From NCBI RefSeq assembly GCF_932526225.1, contig NC_064048.1, positions 11,353,665 through 11,417,664 on the forward strand: DNA of 64,000 bases. The letters are read 5' to 3'. The stretch comes from Nematostella vectensis (lineage: Eukaryota; Cnidaria; Anthozoa; Actiniaria; Edwardsiidae). The translations under genes were made by a program, and so were the position numbers. The first letter of the stretch is position 1, and each line of letters opens with the position of its first letter. Under the pieces are notes generated by a model that ran no database searches, was not told where the DNA came from, and saw nothing but the letters and a program-made list of their open reading frames with translations. Shown here piece by piece: positions 34,136 to 47,792 of this stretch.

Positions 34136-35839
34136 TGTGTTATTATCTTGGTGCAAAGGAATCTACAGTAGTTTTGTAATCAAATAATTGTTTTACTATT
34201 AACACGCTTGTTCTTTCAACCAGTTTGTTGGTCTCACAAATAGACTTTTAATAAACTTGTATCCCTCCCCTCTCCACTCATTAAAGGGGCAGCGTCATGG
34301 CACTGCGCATGTCTGGAGTCAGTGTTTCTTGTAGGCTTTCAATTGTCTACACACAGTTGAACTTTAATAGTTGTCAATGCTTTGTTAAAATAATATTCGA
34401 TATTTTACTGAATGTTTATTGACAGTTTGTGGGCATTTCCTTTGAATTTAAGTCTTGCACATGGACCAAAGGCTCTTAGGTCAACATTAGAATTTGACTG
34501 AAATTCATTGTGTCCTGGCCGGAGAGCTATTGCAAAGCTCTTCATCACACTGCACTTTTAAGCATATTCTATGTATGCTTCTTTGTACAAAATGTACCCC
34601 TCCTAATAAAAAATTAAAGATCACATAACTTGTTTACTTCCTCGACTCTTTGCTTTTTATTTTTGTTCTCTTACTAGAAAAATATCGAATACAAATAATC
34701 AGTAAAGCTAGCAAGCTCATTTTGCTAGCTGTATATAATGCATATCAAGCCTGTATCTTTAGTATCCTGGATCAGGTAGACGAACCTATGTCACACCACT
34801 TTTTTGATGAGTATTATAAAAAAATACTAAAAAACGTTATCTTGAACTGTGTAAAAAAAAAAAAAAAAAAAAAAATTCATAGAGAAAAAAAAAGGCCATT
34901 GGCCTGGGATCGAACCCGGCCTAAAGAACAAAACGGAAACCATACATACGGATTACCCAATCGGTATGGCAGCACAAGGCTTTTACGGAAGGCTGTAAAG
35001 AACCCGAAGGCCCCAAGCACCGATATTTCCGGCGAATATGCTGTACAACACTCTTGCAAGGTATTCCAACCCGCGCATTAATGGGGAGGACAATAACCAG
35101 GATCCCAGGCCTGTGATACGGTTACGCCACGCACAGCTCGCTGAGATATAGGATGAAAAAAAATACAGGTCTATGTGGGCGTTTTGGGTCCCTTGGGGGC
35201 TCGCTATGTCGGCGTGGCATCGTAACGCACGCGGGCGCATTGTCTTTTATTGTGTACAGAATGTCTCTGTCGTTTTTTGCTTTACTTTTAGTTTTGCTTT
35301 ATTTTTATTATTATTTTTTTTTAGTCTTTTTATTTGCAGTTCTATGTACAGTATTTGACCATAGCTATGATAACAATTTTTCAAAATTATTGTAACCAAC
35401 TATTGTAACCAATTATCGCAAACCAACTTGACTGCAAAACACTATTAGACATTTCTTTCATGTGACTGCGAAGTTGACATGTCAACATCTAGAGGGGCTT
35501 CACCCAACAAGGAATCATTGGGGACCATGAAAGCACGGTGTCGCGGAAAATTTTCCTGCCCCATTTATCAGGAACATCTGTGCAGCCGATGCCTTTAGTT
35601 GGATGGGGTGCACAGGTGCTTTGGGTATGGCCCTGTAGATGGCACAGTGACCACAAGATGTATCCGAATGAAACTGTATACTTATTTAAAATTTTAAAAA
35701 CATGTGAGTGTTACTTACTTAGTTATAGTAGTTCTTTTGAATATTATTATTTACGTGTATAATTTAGATGAGTAATAAATACTTCTCATTTGTCTCGTAG
35801 AGCTCGTATCGTTCCTCCTAAATAACAAACAAAATAATG
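34136..35839 (+). repeat. Repeat copy 21 (1704 bp), HOR block B unit 2
   Basis: A tract of 23 followed by a unique TTCATAG junction. It shares six substitutions with copy 17. CTTGCACATGG near 34454 and ACTAGAAAAATATC near 34673 are private; the second touches the base after the acceptor-like AG. Confidence 0.95.
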
Positions 35840-36551
35840 TGTGTTATTATCTTGGTGCAAAGGAATCTACAGTAGTTTTGTAATCAAATAATTGTTTTAC
35901 TATTAACACGCTTGTTCTTTCAACCAGTTTGTTGGTCTCACAAATAGACTTTTAATAAACTTGTATCCCTCCCCTCTCCACTCATTAAAGGGGCAGCGTC
36001 ATGGCACTGCGCATGTCTGGAGTCAGTGTTTCTTGTAGGCTTTCAATTGTCTACACACAGTTGAACTTTAATAGTTGTCAATGCTTTGTTAAAATAATAT
36101 TCGATATTTTACTGAATGTTTATTGACAGTTTGTGGGCATTTCCTTTGAATTTAAGTCTTCCACATGGACCAAAGGCTCTTAGGTCAACATTAGAATTTG
36201 ACTGAAATTCATTGTGTCCTTGCCGGAGAGCTATTGCAAAGCTCTTCATCACACTGCACTTTTAAGCATATTCTATGTATGCTTCTTTGTACAAAATGTA
36301 CCCCTCCTAATAAAACATTAAAGATCACATAACTTGTTTACTTCCTCGACTCTTTGCTTTTTATTTTTGTTCTCTTACTAGGAAAATATCGAATACAAAT
36401 AATCAGTAAAGCTAGCAAGCTCATTTTGCTAGCTGTATATAATGCATATCAAGCCTGTATCTTTAGTATCCTGGATCAGGTAGACGAACCTATGTCACAC
36501 CACTTTTTTGATGAGTATTATAAAAAAATACTAAAAAACGTTATCTTGAAC

Positions 36552-36587
<36 letters not shown>

Positions 36588-37548
36588 ATAGAGAAAAAAA
36601 AAGGCCATTGGCCTGGGATCGAACCCGGCCTAAAGAACAAAACGGAAACCATACATACGGATTACCCAATCGGTATGGCAGCACAAGGCTTTTACGGAAG
36701 GCTGTAAAGAACCCGAAGGCCCCAAGCACCGATATTTCCGGCGAATATGCTGTACAACACTCTTGCAAGGTATTCCAACCCGCGCATTAATGGGGAGGAC
36801 AATAACCAGGATCCCAGGCCTGTAATTCGGTTACGCCACGCACAGCTCGCTGAGATATAGGATGAAAAAAAATACAGGTCTATGTGGGCGTTTTGGGTCC
36901 CTTGGGGGCTCGCTATGTCGGCGTGGCATCGTAACGCACGCGGGCGCATTGTCTTTTATTGTGTACAGAATGTCTCTGTCGTTTTTTGCTTTACTTTTAG
37001 TTTTGCTTTATTTTTATTATTATTTTTTTTTAGTCTTTTTATTTGCAGTTCTATGTACAGTATTTGACCATAGCTATGATAACAATTTTTCAAAATTATT
37101 GTAACCAACTATTGTAACCAATTATCGCAAACCAACTTGACTGCAAAACACTATTAGACATTTCTTTCATGTGACTGCGAAGTTGACATGTCAACATCTA
37201 GAGGGGCTTCACCCAACAAGGAATCATGGGGGACCATGAAAGCACGGTGTCGCGGAAAATTTTCCTGCCCCATTTATCAGGAACATCTGTGCAGCCGATG
37301 CCCTTAGTTGGATGGGGTGCACAGGTGCTTTGGGTATGGCCCTGTAGATGGCACAGTGACCACAAGATGTATCCGAATGAAACTGTATACTTATTTAAAA
37401 TTTTAAAAACATGTGAGTGTTACTTACTTAGTTATAGTAGTTCTTTTGAATATTATTATTTACGTGTATAATTTAGATGAGTAATAAATACTTCTCATTT
37501 GTCTCGTAGAGCTCGTATCGTTCCTCCTAAATAACAAACAAAATAATG
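35840..37548 (+). repeat. Repeat copy 22 (1709 bp), HOR block B unit 3
   Basis: A tract of 29 followed by CCATAG, as in copy 18, with the same GTGTCCTTGCCGG, TATCCGAATG and TTATAGTAG states. GTAATTCGGTT near 36822 is private. Confidence 0.95.
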
Positions 37549-39254
37549 TGTGTTATTATCTTGGTGCAAAGGAATCTACAGTAGTTTTGTAATCAAATAA
37601 TTGTTTTACTATTAACACGCTTGTTCTTTCAACCAGTTTGTTGGTCTCACAAATAGACTTTTAATAAACTTGTATCCCTCCCCTCTCCACTCATTAAAGG
37701 GGCAGCGTCATGGCACTGCGCATGTCTGGAGTCAGTGTTTCTTGTAGGCTTTCAATTGTCTACACACAGTTGAACTTTAATAGTTGTCAATGCTTTGTTA
37801 AAATAATATTCGATATTTTACTGAATGTTTATTGACAGTTTGTGGGCATTTCCTTTGAATTTAAGTCTTCCACATGGACCAAAGGCTCTTAGGTCAACAT
37901 TAGAATTTGACTGAAATTCATTGTGTCCTGGCCGGAGAGCTATTGCAAAGCTCTTCATCACACTGCACTTTTAAGCATATTCTATGTATGCTTCTTTGTA
38001 CAAAATGTACCCCTCCTAATAAAACATTAAAGATCACATAACTTGTTTACTTCCTCGACTCTTTGCTTTTTATTTTTGTTCTCTTACTAGGAAAATATCG
38101 AATACAAATAATCAGTAAAGCTAGCAAGCTCATTTTGCTAGCTGTATATAATGCATATCAAGCCTGTATCTTTAGTATCCTGGATCAGGTAGACGAACCT
38201 ATGTCACACCACTTTTTTGATGAGTATTATAAAAAAAATACTAAAAAACGTTATCTTGAACTGTGTAAAAAAAAAAAAAAAAAAAAAAAAACCATAGAGA
38301 AAAAAAAAGGCCATTGGCCTGGGGTCGAACCCGGCCTAAAGAACAAAACGGAAACCATACATACGGATTACCCAATCGGTATGGCAGCACAAGGCTTTTA
38401 CGGAAGGCTGTAAAGAACCCGAAGGCCCCAAGCACCGATATTTCCGGCGAATATGCTGTACAACACTCTTGCAAGGTATTCCAACCCGCGCATTAATGGG
38501 GAGGACAATAACCAGGATCCCAGGCCTGTAATACGGTTACGCCACGCACAGCTCGCTGAGATATAGGATGAAAAAAAATACAGGTCTATGTGGGCGTTTT
38601 GGGTCCCTTGGGGGCTCGCTATGTCGGCGTGGCATCGTAACGCACGCGGGCGCATTGTCTTTTATTGTGTACAGAATGTCTCTGTCGTTTTTTGCTTTAC
38701 TTTTAGTTTTGCTTTATTTTTATTATTATTTTTTTTTAGTCTTTTTATTTGCAGTTCTATGTACAGTATTTGACCATAGCTATGATAACAATTTTTCAAA
38801 ATTATTGTAACCAACTATTGTAACCAATTATCGCAAACCAACTTGACTGCAAAACACTATTAGACATTTCTTTCATGTGACTGCGAAGTTGACATGTCAA
38901 CATCTAGAGGGGCTTCACCCAACAAGGAATCATGGGGGACCATGAAAGCACGGTGTCGCGGAAAATTTTCCTGCCCCATTTATCAGGAACATCTGTGCAG
39001 CCGATGCCCTTAGTTGGATGGGGTGCACAGGTGCTTTGGGTATGGCCCTGTAGATGGCACAGTGACCACAAGATGTATCTGAATGAAACTGTATACTTAT
39101 TTAAAATTTTAAAAACATGTGAGTGTTACTTACTTAGTTACAGTAGTTCTTTTGAATATTATTATTTACGTGTATAATTTAGATGAGTAATAAATACTTC
39201 TCATTTGTCTCGTAGAGCTCGTATCGTTCCTCCTAAATAACAAACAAAATAATG
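37549..39254 (+). repeat. Repeat copy 23 (1706 bp), HOR block B unit 4
   Basis: A tract of 25 followed by CCATAG and the eight-A run near 38231, both as in copy 19. GGGGTCGAACCC near 38321 is private and changes the B-box-like motif at a position where the consensus tolerates any base. Confidence 0.95.
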
Positions 39255-39966
39255 TGTGTTATTATCTTGGTGCAAAGGAATCTACAGTAGTTTTGTAATC
39301 AAATAATTGTTTAACTATAAACACACTTGTTCTTTCAACCAGATTGTTGGTCTCACAAATAGACTTTTAATAAACTTGTATCCCTCCCCTCTCCACTCAT
39401 TAAAGGGGCAGCGTCATGGCACTGCGCATGTCTGGAGTCAGTGTTTCTTGTAGGCTTTCAATTGTCTACACACAGTTGAACTTTAATAGTTGTCAATGCT
39501 TTGTTAAAATAATATTCGATATTTTACTGAATGTTTATTGACAGTTTGTGGGCATTTCCTTTGAATTTAAGTCTTCCACATGGACCAAAGGCTCTTAGGT
39601 CAACATTAGAATTTGACTGAAATTCATTGTTTCCTGGCCGGAGAGCTATTGCAAAGCTCTTCATCACACTGCACTTTTAAGCATATTCTATGTATGCTTC
39701 TTTGTACAAAATGTACCCCTCCTAATAAAACATTAAAGATCACATAACTTGTTTACTTCCTCGACTCTTTGCTTTTTATTTTTGTTCTCTTACTAGGAAA
39801 ATATCGAATACAAATAATCAGTAAAGCTAGCAAGCTCATTTTGCAAGCTGTATATAATGCATATCAAGCCTGTATCTTTAGTATCCTGGATCAGGTAGAC
39901 GAACCTATGTCACACCACTTTTTTGATGAGTATTATAAAAAAATACTAAAAAACGTTATCTTGAAC

Positions 39967-39999
<33 letters not shown>

Positions 40000-40961
40000 C
40001 ATAGAGAAAAAAAAAGGCCATTGGCCTGGGATCGAACCCGGCCTAAAGAACAAAACGGAAACCATACATACGGATTACCCAATCGGTATGGCAGCACAAT
40101 GCTTTTACGGAAGGCTGTAAAGAACCCGAAGGCCCCAAGCACCGATATTTCCGGCGAATATGCTGTACAACACTCTTGCAAGGTATTCCAACCCGCGCAT
40201 TAATGGGGAGGACAATAACCAGGATCCCAGGCCTGTAATACGGTTACGCCACGCACAGCTCGCTGAGATATAGGATGAAAAAAAATACAGGTCTATGTGG
40301 GCGTTTTGGGTCCCTTGGGGGCTCGCTATGTCGGCGTGGCATCGTAACGCACGCGGGCGCATTGTCTTTTATTGTGTACAGAATGTCTCTGTCGTTTTTT
40401 GCTTTACTTTTAGTTTTGCTTTATTTTTATTATTATTTTTTTTTAGTCTTTTTATTTGCAGTTCTATGTACAGTATTTGACCATAGCTATGATAACAATT
40501 TTTCAAAATTATTGTAACCAACTATTGTAACCAATTATCGCAAACCAACTTGACTGCAAAACACTATTAGACATTTCTTTCATGTGACTGCGAAGTTGAC
40601 ATGTCAACATCTAGAGGGGCTTCACCCAACAAGGAATCATGGGGGACCATGAAAGCACGGTGTCGCGGAAAATTTTCCTGCCCCATTTATCAGGAACATC
40701 TGTGCAGCCGATGCCCTTAGTTGGATGGGGTGCACAGGTGCTTTGGGTATGGCCCTGTAGATGGCACAGTGACCACAAGATGTATCCGAATGAAACTGTA
40801 TACTTATTTAAAATTTTAAAAACATGTGAGTGTTACTTACTTAGTTACAGTAGTTCTTTTGAATATTATTATTTACGTGTATAATTTAGATGAGTAATAA
40901 ATACTTCTCATTTGTCTCGTAGAGCTCGTATCGTTCCTCCTAAATAACAAACAAAATAATG
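39255..40961 (+). repeat. Repeat copy 24 (1707 bp), with clustered private changes
   Basis: A tract of 28 followed by CATAG. Four private substitutions fall at 39313, 39319, 39325 and 39343. Others are TTGTTTCCTGG near 39628, TTGCAAGCTG near 39841 (disrupting the 9-bp inverted repeat) and GCACAATGC near 40093. It sits immediately after the duplicated four-unit blocks. Confidence 0.95.
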
Positions 40962-41673
40962 TGTGTTATTATCTTGGTGCAAAGGAATCTACAGTAGTTT
41001 TGTAATCAAATAATTGTTTTACTATTAACACGCTTGTTCTTTCAACCAGTTTGTTGGTCTCACAAATAGACTTTTAATAAACTTGTATCCCTCCCCTCTC
41101 CACTCATTAAAGGGGCAGCGTCATGGCACTGCGCATGTCTGGAGTCAGTGTTTCTTGTAGGCTTTCAATTGTCTACACACAGTTGAACTTTAATAGTTGT
41201 CAATGCTTTGTTAAAATAATATTCGATATTTTACTGAATGTTTATTGACAGTTTGTGGGCATTTCCTTTGAATTTAAGTCTTCCACATGGACCAAAGGCT
41301 CTTAGGTCAACATTAGAATTTGACTGAAATTCATTGTGTCCTTGCCGGAGAGCTATTGCAAAGCTCTTCATCACACTGCACTTTTAAGCATATTCTATGT
41401 ATGCTTCTTTGTACAAAATGTACCCCTCCTAATAAAACATTAAAGATCACATAACTTGTTTACTTCCTCGACTCTTTGCTTTTTATTTTTGTTCTCTTAC
41501 TAGGAAAATATCGAATACAAATAATCAGTAAAGCTAGCAAGCTCATTTTGCTAGCTGTATATAATGCATATCAAGCCTGTATCTTTAGTATCCTGGATCA
41601 GGTAGACGAACCTATGTCACACCACTTTTTTGATGAGTATTATAAAAAAATACTAAAAAACGTTATCTTGAAC

Positions 41674-41709
<36 letters not shown>

Positions 41710-42670
41710 ATAGAGAAAAAAAAAGGCCATTGGCCTGGGATCGAACCCGGCCTAAAGAACAAAACGGAAACCATACATACGGATTACCCAATCGGTATGG
41801 CAGCACAAGGCTTTTACGGAAGGCTGTAAAGAACCCGAAGGCCCCAAGCACCGATATTTCCGGCGAATATGCTGTACAACACTCTTGCAAGGTATTCCAA
41901 CCCGCGCATTAATGGGGAGGACAATAACCAGGATCCCAGGCCTGTAATACGGTTACGCCACGCACAGCTCGCTGAGATATAGGATGAAAAAAAATACAGG
42001 TCTATGTGGGCGTTTTGGGTCCCTTGGGGGCTCGCTATGTCGGCGTGGCATCGTAACGCACGCGGGCGCATTGTCTTTTATTGTGTACAGAATGTCTCTG
42101 TCGTTTTTTGCTTTACTTTTAGTTTTGCTTTATTTTTATTATTATTTTTTTTTAGTCTTTTTATTTGCAGTTCTATGTACAGTATTTGACCATAGCTATG
42201 ATAACAATTTTTCAAAATTATTGTAACCAACTATTGTAACCAATTATCGCAAACCAACTTGACTGCAAAACACTATTAGACATTTCTTTCATGTGACTGC
42301 GAAGTTGACATGTCAACATCTAGAGGGGCTTCACCCAACAAGGAATCATGGGGGACCATGAAAGCACGGTGTCGCGGAAAATTTTCCTGCCCCATTTATC
42401 AGGAACATCTGTGCAGCCGATGCCCTTAGTTGGATGGGGTGCACAGGTGCTTTGGGTATGGCCCTGTAGATGGCACAGTGACCACAAGATGTATCCGAAT
42501 GAAACTGTATACTTATTTAAAATTTTAAAAACATGTGAGTGTTACTTACTTAGTTACAGTAGTTCTTTTGAATATTATTATTTACGTGTATAATTTAGAT
42601 GAGTAATAAATACTTCTCATTTGTCTCGTAGAGCTCGTATCGTTCCTCCTAAATAACAAACAAAATAATG
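40962..42670 (+). repeat. Repeat copy 25 (1709 bp)
   Basis: A tract of 29 followed by CCATAG. It carries GTGTCCTTGCCGG and TATCCGAATG but keeps TTACAGTAG, so it is a mosaic of the states seen in copies 18 and 22. Confidence 0.95.
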
Positions 42671-43382
42671 TGTGTTATTATCTTGGTGCAAAGGAATCTA
42701 CAGTAGTTTTGTAATCAAATAATTGTTTTACTATTAACACGCTTGTTCTTTCAACCAGTTTGTTGGTCTCACAAATAGACTTTTAATAAACTTGTATCCC
42801 TCCCCTCTCCACTCATTAAAGGGGCAGCGTCATGGCACTGCGCATGTCTGGAGTCAGTGTTTCTTGTAGGCTTTCAATTGTCTACACACAGTTGAACTTT
42901 AATAGTTGTCAATGCTTTGTTAAAATAATATTCGATATTTTACTGAATGTTTATTGACAGTTTGTGGGCATTTCCTTTGAATTTAAGTCTTCCACATGGA
43001 CCAAAGGCTCTTAGGTCAACATTAGAATTTGACTGAAATTCATTGTGTCCTTGCCGGAGAGCTATTGCAAAGCTCTTCATCACACTGCACTTTTAAGCAT
43101 ATTCTATGTATGCTTCTTTGTACAAAATGTACCCCTCCTAATAAAACATTAAAGATCACATAACTTGTTTACTTCCTCGACTCTTTGCTTTTTATTTTTG
43201 TTCTCTTACTAGGAAAATATCGAATACAAATAATCAGTAAAGCTAGCAAGCTCATTTTGCTAGCTGTATATAATGCATATCAAGCCTGTATCTTTAGTAT
43301 CCTGGATCAGGTAGACGAACCTATGTCACACCACTTTTTTGATGAGTATTATAAAAAAATACTAAAAAACGTTATCTTGAAC

Positions 43383-43418
<36 letters not shown>

Positions 43419-44379
43419 ATAGAGAAAAAAAAAGGCCATTGGCCTGGGATCGAACCCGGCCTAAAGAACAAAACGGAAACCATACATACGGATTACCCAA
43501 TCGGTATGGCAGCACAAGGCTTTTACGGAAGGCTGTAAAGAACCCGAAGGCCCCAAGCACCGATATTTCCGGCGAATATGCTGTACAACACTCTTGCAAG
43601 GTATTCCAACCCGCGCATTAATGGGGAGGACAATAACCAGGATCCCAGGCCTGTAATACGGTTACGCCACGCACAGCTCGCTGAGATATAGGATGAAAAA
43701 AAATACAGGTCTATGTGGGCGTTTTGGGTCCCTTGGGGGCTCGCTATGTCGGCGTGGCATCGTAACGCACGCGGGCGCATTGTCTTTTATTGTGTACAGA
43801 ATGTCTCTGTCGTTTTTTGCTTTACTTTTAGTTTTGCTTTATTTTTATTATTATTTTTTTTTAGTCTTTTTATTTGCAGTTCTATGTACAGTATTTGACC
43901 ATAGCTATGATAACAATTTTTCAAAATTATTGTAACCAACTATTGTAACCAATTATCGCAAACCAACTTGACTGCAAAACACTATTAGACATTTCTTTCA
44001 TGTGACTGCGAAGTTGACATGTCAACATCTAGAGGGGCTTCACCCAACAAGGAATCATGGGGGACCATGAAAGCACGGTGTCGCGGAAAATTTTCCTGCC
44101 CCATTTATCAGGAACATCTGTGCAGCCGATGCCCTTAGTTGGATGGGGTGCACAGGTGCTTTGGGTATGGCCCTGTAGATGGCACAGTGACCACAAGATG
44201 TATCTGAATGAAACTGTATACTTATTTAAAATTTTAAAAACATGTGAGTGTTACTTACTTAGTTACAGTAGTTCTTTTGAATATTATTATTTACGTGTAT
44301 AATTTAGATGAGTAATAAATACTTCTCATTTGTCTCGTAGAGCTCGTATCGTTCCTCCTAAATAACAAACAAAATAATG
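42671..44379 (+). repeat. Repeat copy 26 (1709 bp)
   Basis: A tract of 30 followed by CATAG. It carries GTGTCCTTGCCGG near 43046; the rest is consensus-like. Confidence 0.95.
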
Positions 44380-45091
44380 TGTGTTATTATCTTGGTGCAA
44401 AGGAATCTACAGTAGTTTTGTAATCAAATAATTGTTTTACTATTAACACGCTTGTTCTTTCAACCAGTTTGTTGGTCTCACAAATAGACTTTTAATAAAC
44501 TTGTATCCCTCCCCTCTCCACTCATTAAAGGGGCAGCGTCATGGCACTGCGCATGTCTGGAGTCAGTGTTTCTTGTAGGCTTTCAATTGTCTACACACAG
44601 TTGAACTTTAATAGTTGTCAATGCTTTGTTAAAATAATATTCGATATTTTACTGAATGTTTATTGACAGTTTGTGGGCATTTCCTTTGAATTTAAGTCTT
44701 CCACATGGACCAAAAGCTCTTAGGTCAACATTAGAATTTGACTGAAATTCATTGTGTCCTGGCCGGAGAGCTATTGCAAAGCTCTTCATCACACTGCACT
44801 TTTAAGCATATTCTATGTATGCTTCTTTGTACAAAATGTACCCCTCCTAATAAAACATTAAAGATCACCTAACTTGTTTACTTCCTCGACTCTTTGCTTT
44901 TTATTTTTGTTCTCTTACTAGGAAAATATCGAATACAAATAATCAGTAAAGCTAGCAAGCTCATTTTGCTAGCTGTATATAATGCATATCAAGCCTGTAT
45001 CTTTAGTATCCTGGATCAGGTAGACGAACCTATGTCACACCACTTTTTTGATGAGTATTATAAAAAAATACTAAAAAACGTTATCTTGAAC

Positions 45092-45126
<35 letters not shown>

Positions 45127-46086
45127 ATAGAGAAAAAAAAAGGCCATTGGCCTGGGATCGAACCCGGCCTAAAGAACAAAACGGAAACCATACATACGGA
45201 TTACCCAATCGGTATGGCAGCACAAGGCTTTTACGGAAGGCTGTAAAGAACCCGAAGGCCCCAAGCACCGATATTTCCGGCGAATATGCTGTACAACACT
45301 CTTGCAAGGTATTCCAACCCGCGCATTAATGGGGAGGACAATAACCAGGATCCCAGGCCTGTAATACGGTTACGCCACGCACAGCTCGCTGAGATATAGG
45401 ATGAAAAAAAATACAGGTCTATGTGGGCGTTTTGGGTCCCTTGGGGGCTCGCTATGTCGGCGTGGCATCGTAACGCACGCGGGCGCATTGTCTTTTATTG
45501 TGTACAGAATGTCTCTGTCGTTTTTTGCTTTACTTTTAGTTTTGCTTTATTTTTATTATTATTTTTTTTAGTCTTTTTATTTGCAGTTCTATGTACAGTA
45601 TTTGACCATAGCTATGATAACAATTTTTCAAAATTATTGTAACCAACTATTGTAACCAATTATCGCAAACCAACTTGACTGCAAAACACTATTAGACATT
45701 TCTTTCATGTGACTGCGAAGTTGACATGTCAACATCTAGAGGGGCTTCACCCAACAAGGAATCATGGGGGACCATGAAAGCACGGTGTCGCGGAAAATTT
45801 TCCTGCCCCATTTATCAGGAACATCTGTGCAGCCGATGCCCTTAGTTGGATGGGGTGCACAGGTGCTTTGGGTATGGCCCTGTAGATGGCACAGTGACCA
45901 CAAGATGTATCTGAATGAAACTGTATACTTATTTAAAATTTTAAAAACATGTGAGTGTTACTTACTTAGTTACAGTAGTTCTTTTGAATATTATTATTTA
46001 CGTGTATAATTTAGATGAGTAATAAATACTTCTCATTTGTCTCGTAGAGCTCGTATCGTTCCTCCTAAATAACAAACAAAATAATG
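44380..46086 (+). repeat. Repeat copy 27 (1707 bp)
   Basis: A tract of 28 followed by CCATAG. It has the short T run near 45562. CCAAAAGCTC near 44710 and GATCACCTAAC near 44863 are private. Confidence 0.95.
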
Positions 46087-46798
46087 TGTGTTATTATCTT
46101 GGTGCAAAGGAATCTACAGTAGTTTTGTAATCAAATAATTGTTTTACTATTAACACGCTTGTTCTTTCAACCAGTTTGTTGGTCTCACAAATAGACTTTT
46201 AATAAACTTGTATCCCTCCCCTCTCCACTCATTAAAGGGGCAGCGTCATGGCACTGCGCATGTCTGGAGTCAGTGTTTCTTGTAGGCTTTCAATTGTCTA
46301 CACACAGTTGAACTTTAATAGTTGTCAATGCTTTGTTAAAATAATATTCGATATTTTACTGAATGTTTATTGACAGTTTGTGGGCATTTCCTTTGAATTT
46401 AAGTCTTCCACATGGACCAAAGGCTCTTAGGTCAACATTAGAATTTGACTGAAATTCATTGTGTCCTGGCCGGAGAGCTATTGCAAAGCTCTTCATCACA
46501 CTGCACTTTTAAGCATATTCTATGTATGCTTCTTTGTACAAAATGTACCCCTCCTAATAAAACATTAAAGATCACATAACTTGTTTACTTCCTCGACTCT
46601 TTGCTTTTTATTTTTGTTCTCTTACTAGGAAAATATCGAATACAAATAATCAGTAAAGCTAGCAAGCTCATTTTGCTAGCTGTATATAATGCATATCAAG
46701 CCTGTATCTTTAGTATCCTGGATCAGGTAGACGAACCTATGTCACACCACTTTTTTGATGAGTATTATAAAAAAATACTAAAAAACGTTATCTTGAAC

Positions 46799-46830
<32 letters not shown>

Positions 46831-47792
46831 CATAGAGAAAAAAAAATGCCATTGGCCTGGGATCGAACCCGGCCTAAAGAACAAAACGGAAACCATACAT
46901 ACGGATTACCCAATCGGTATGGCAGCACAAGGCTTTTACGGAAGGCTGTAAAGAACCCGAAGGCCCCAAGCACCGATATTTCCGGCGAATATGCTGTACA
47001 ACACTCTTGCAAGGTATTCCAACCCGCGCATTAATGGGGAGGACAATAACCAGGATCCCAGGCCTGTAATACGGTTACGCCACGCACAGCTCGCTGAGAT
47101 ATAGGATGAAAAAAAAAAACAGGTCTATGTGGGCGTTTTGGGTCCCTTGGGGGCTCGCTATGTCGGCGTGGCATCGTAACGCACGCGGGCGCATTGTCTT
47201 TTATTGTGTACAGAATGTCTCTGTCGTTTTTTGCTTTACTTTTAGTTTTGCTTTATTTTTATTATTATTTTTTTTAGTCTTTTTATTTGCAGTTCTATGT
47301 ACAGTATTTGACCATAGCTATGATAACAATTTTTCAAAATTATTGTAACCAACTATTGTAACCAATTATCGCAAACCAACTTGACTGCAAAACACTATTA
47401 GACATTTCTTTCATGTGACTGCGAAGTTGACATGTCAACATCTAGAGGGGCTTCACCCAACAAGGAATCATGGGGGACCATGAAAGCACGGTGTCGCGGA
47501 AAATTTTCCTGCCCCATTTATCAGGAACATCTGTGCAGCCGATGCCCTTAGTTGGATGGGGTGCACAGGTGCTTTGGGTATGGCCCTGTAGATGGCACAG
47601 TGACCACAAGATGTATCTGAATGAAACTGTATACTTATTTAAAATTTTAAAAACATGTGAGTGTTACTTACTTAGTTACAGTAGTTCTTTTGAATATTAT
47701 TATTTACGTGTATAATTTAGATGAGTAATAAATACTTCTCATTTGTCTCGTAGAGCTCGTATCGTTCCTCCTAAATAACAAACAAAATAATG
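46087..47792 (+). repeat. Repeat copy 28 (1706 bp)
   Basis: A tract of 27 followed by CATAG. An A run of 11 before CAGG near 47109 and the short T run are both shared with copy 30. ATGCCATTGG near 46846 is private, replacing AGGCCATTGG. Confidence 0.95.

Larger units (their letters stand above)
32430..39254 (+). repeat. Higher-order block B: four units (copies 20-23), duplicate of block A
   Basis: It lies directly adjacent to block A in the same orientation. Differences from block A are few and mostly private, such as the TTCATAG junction in copy 21 and GAACACGGCC in copy 20. Copy 24, which should match copy 20 if the pattern continued, does not (no CCTTGCCGG, and the standard eight-A run). 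The duplication therefore appears to end near 39254. Confidence 0.85.
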
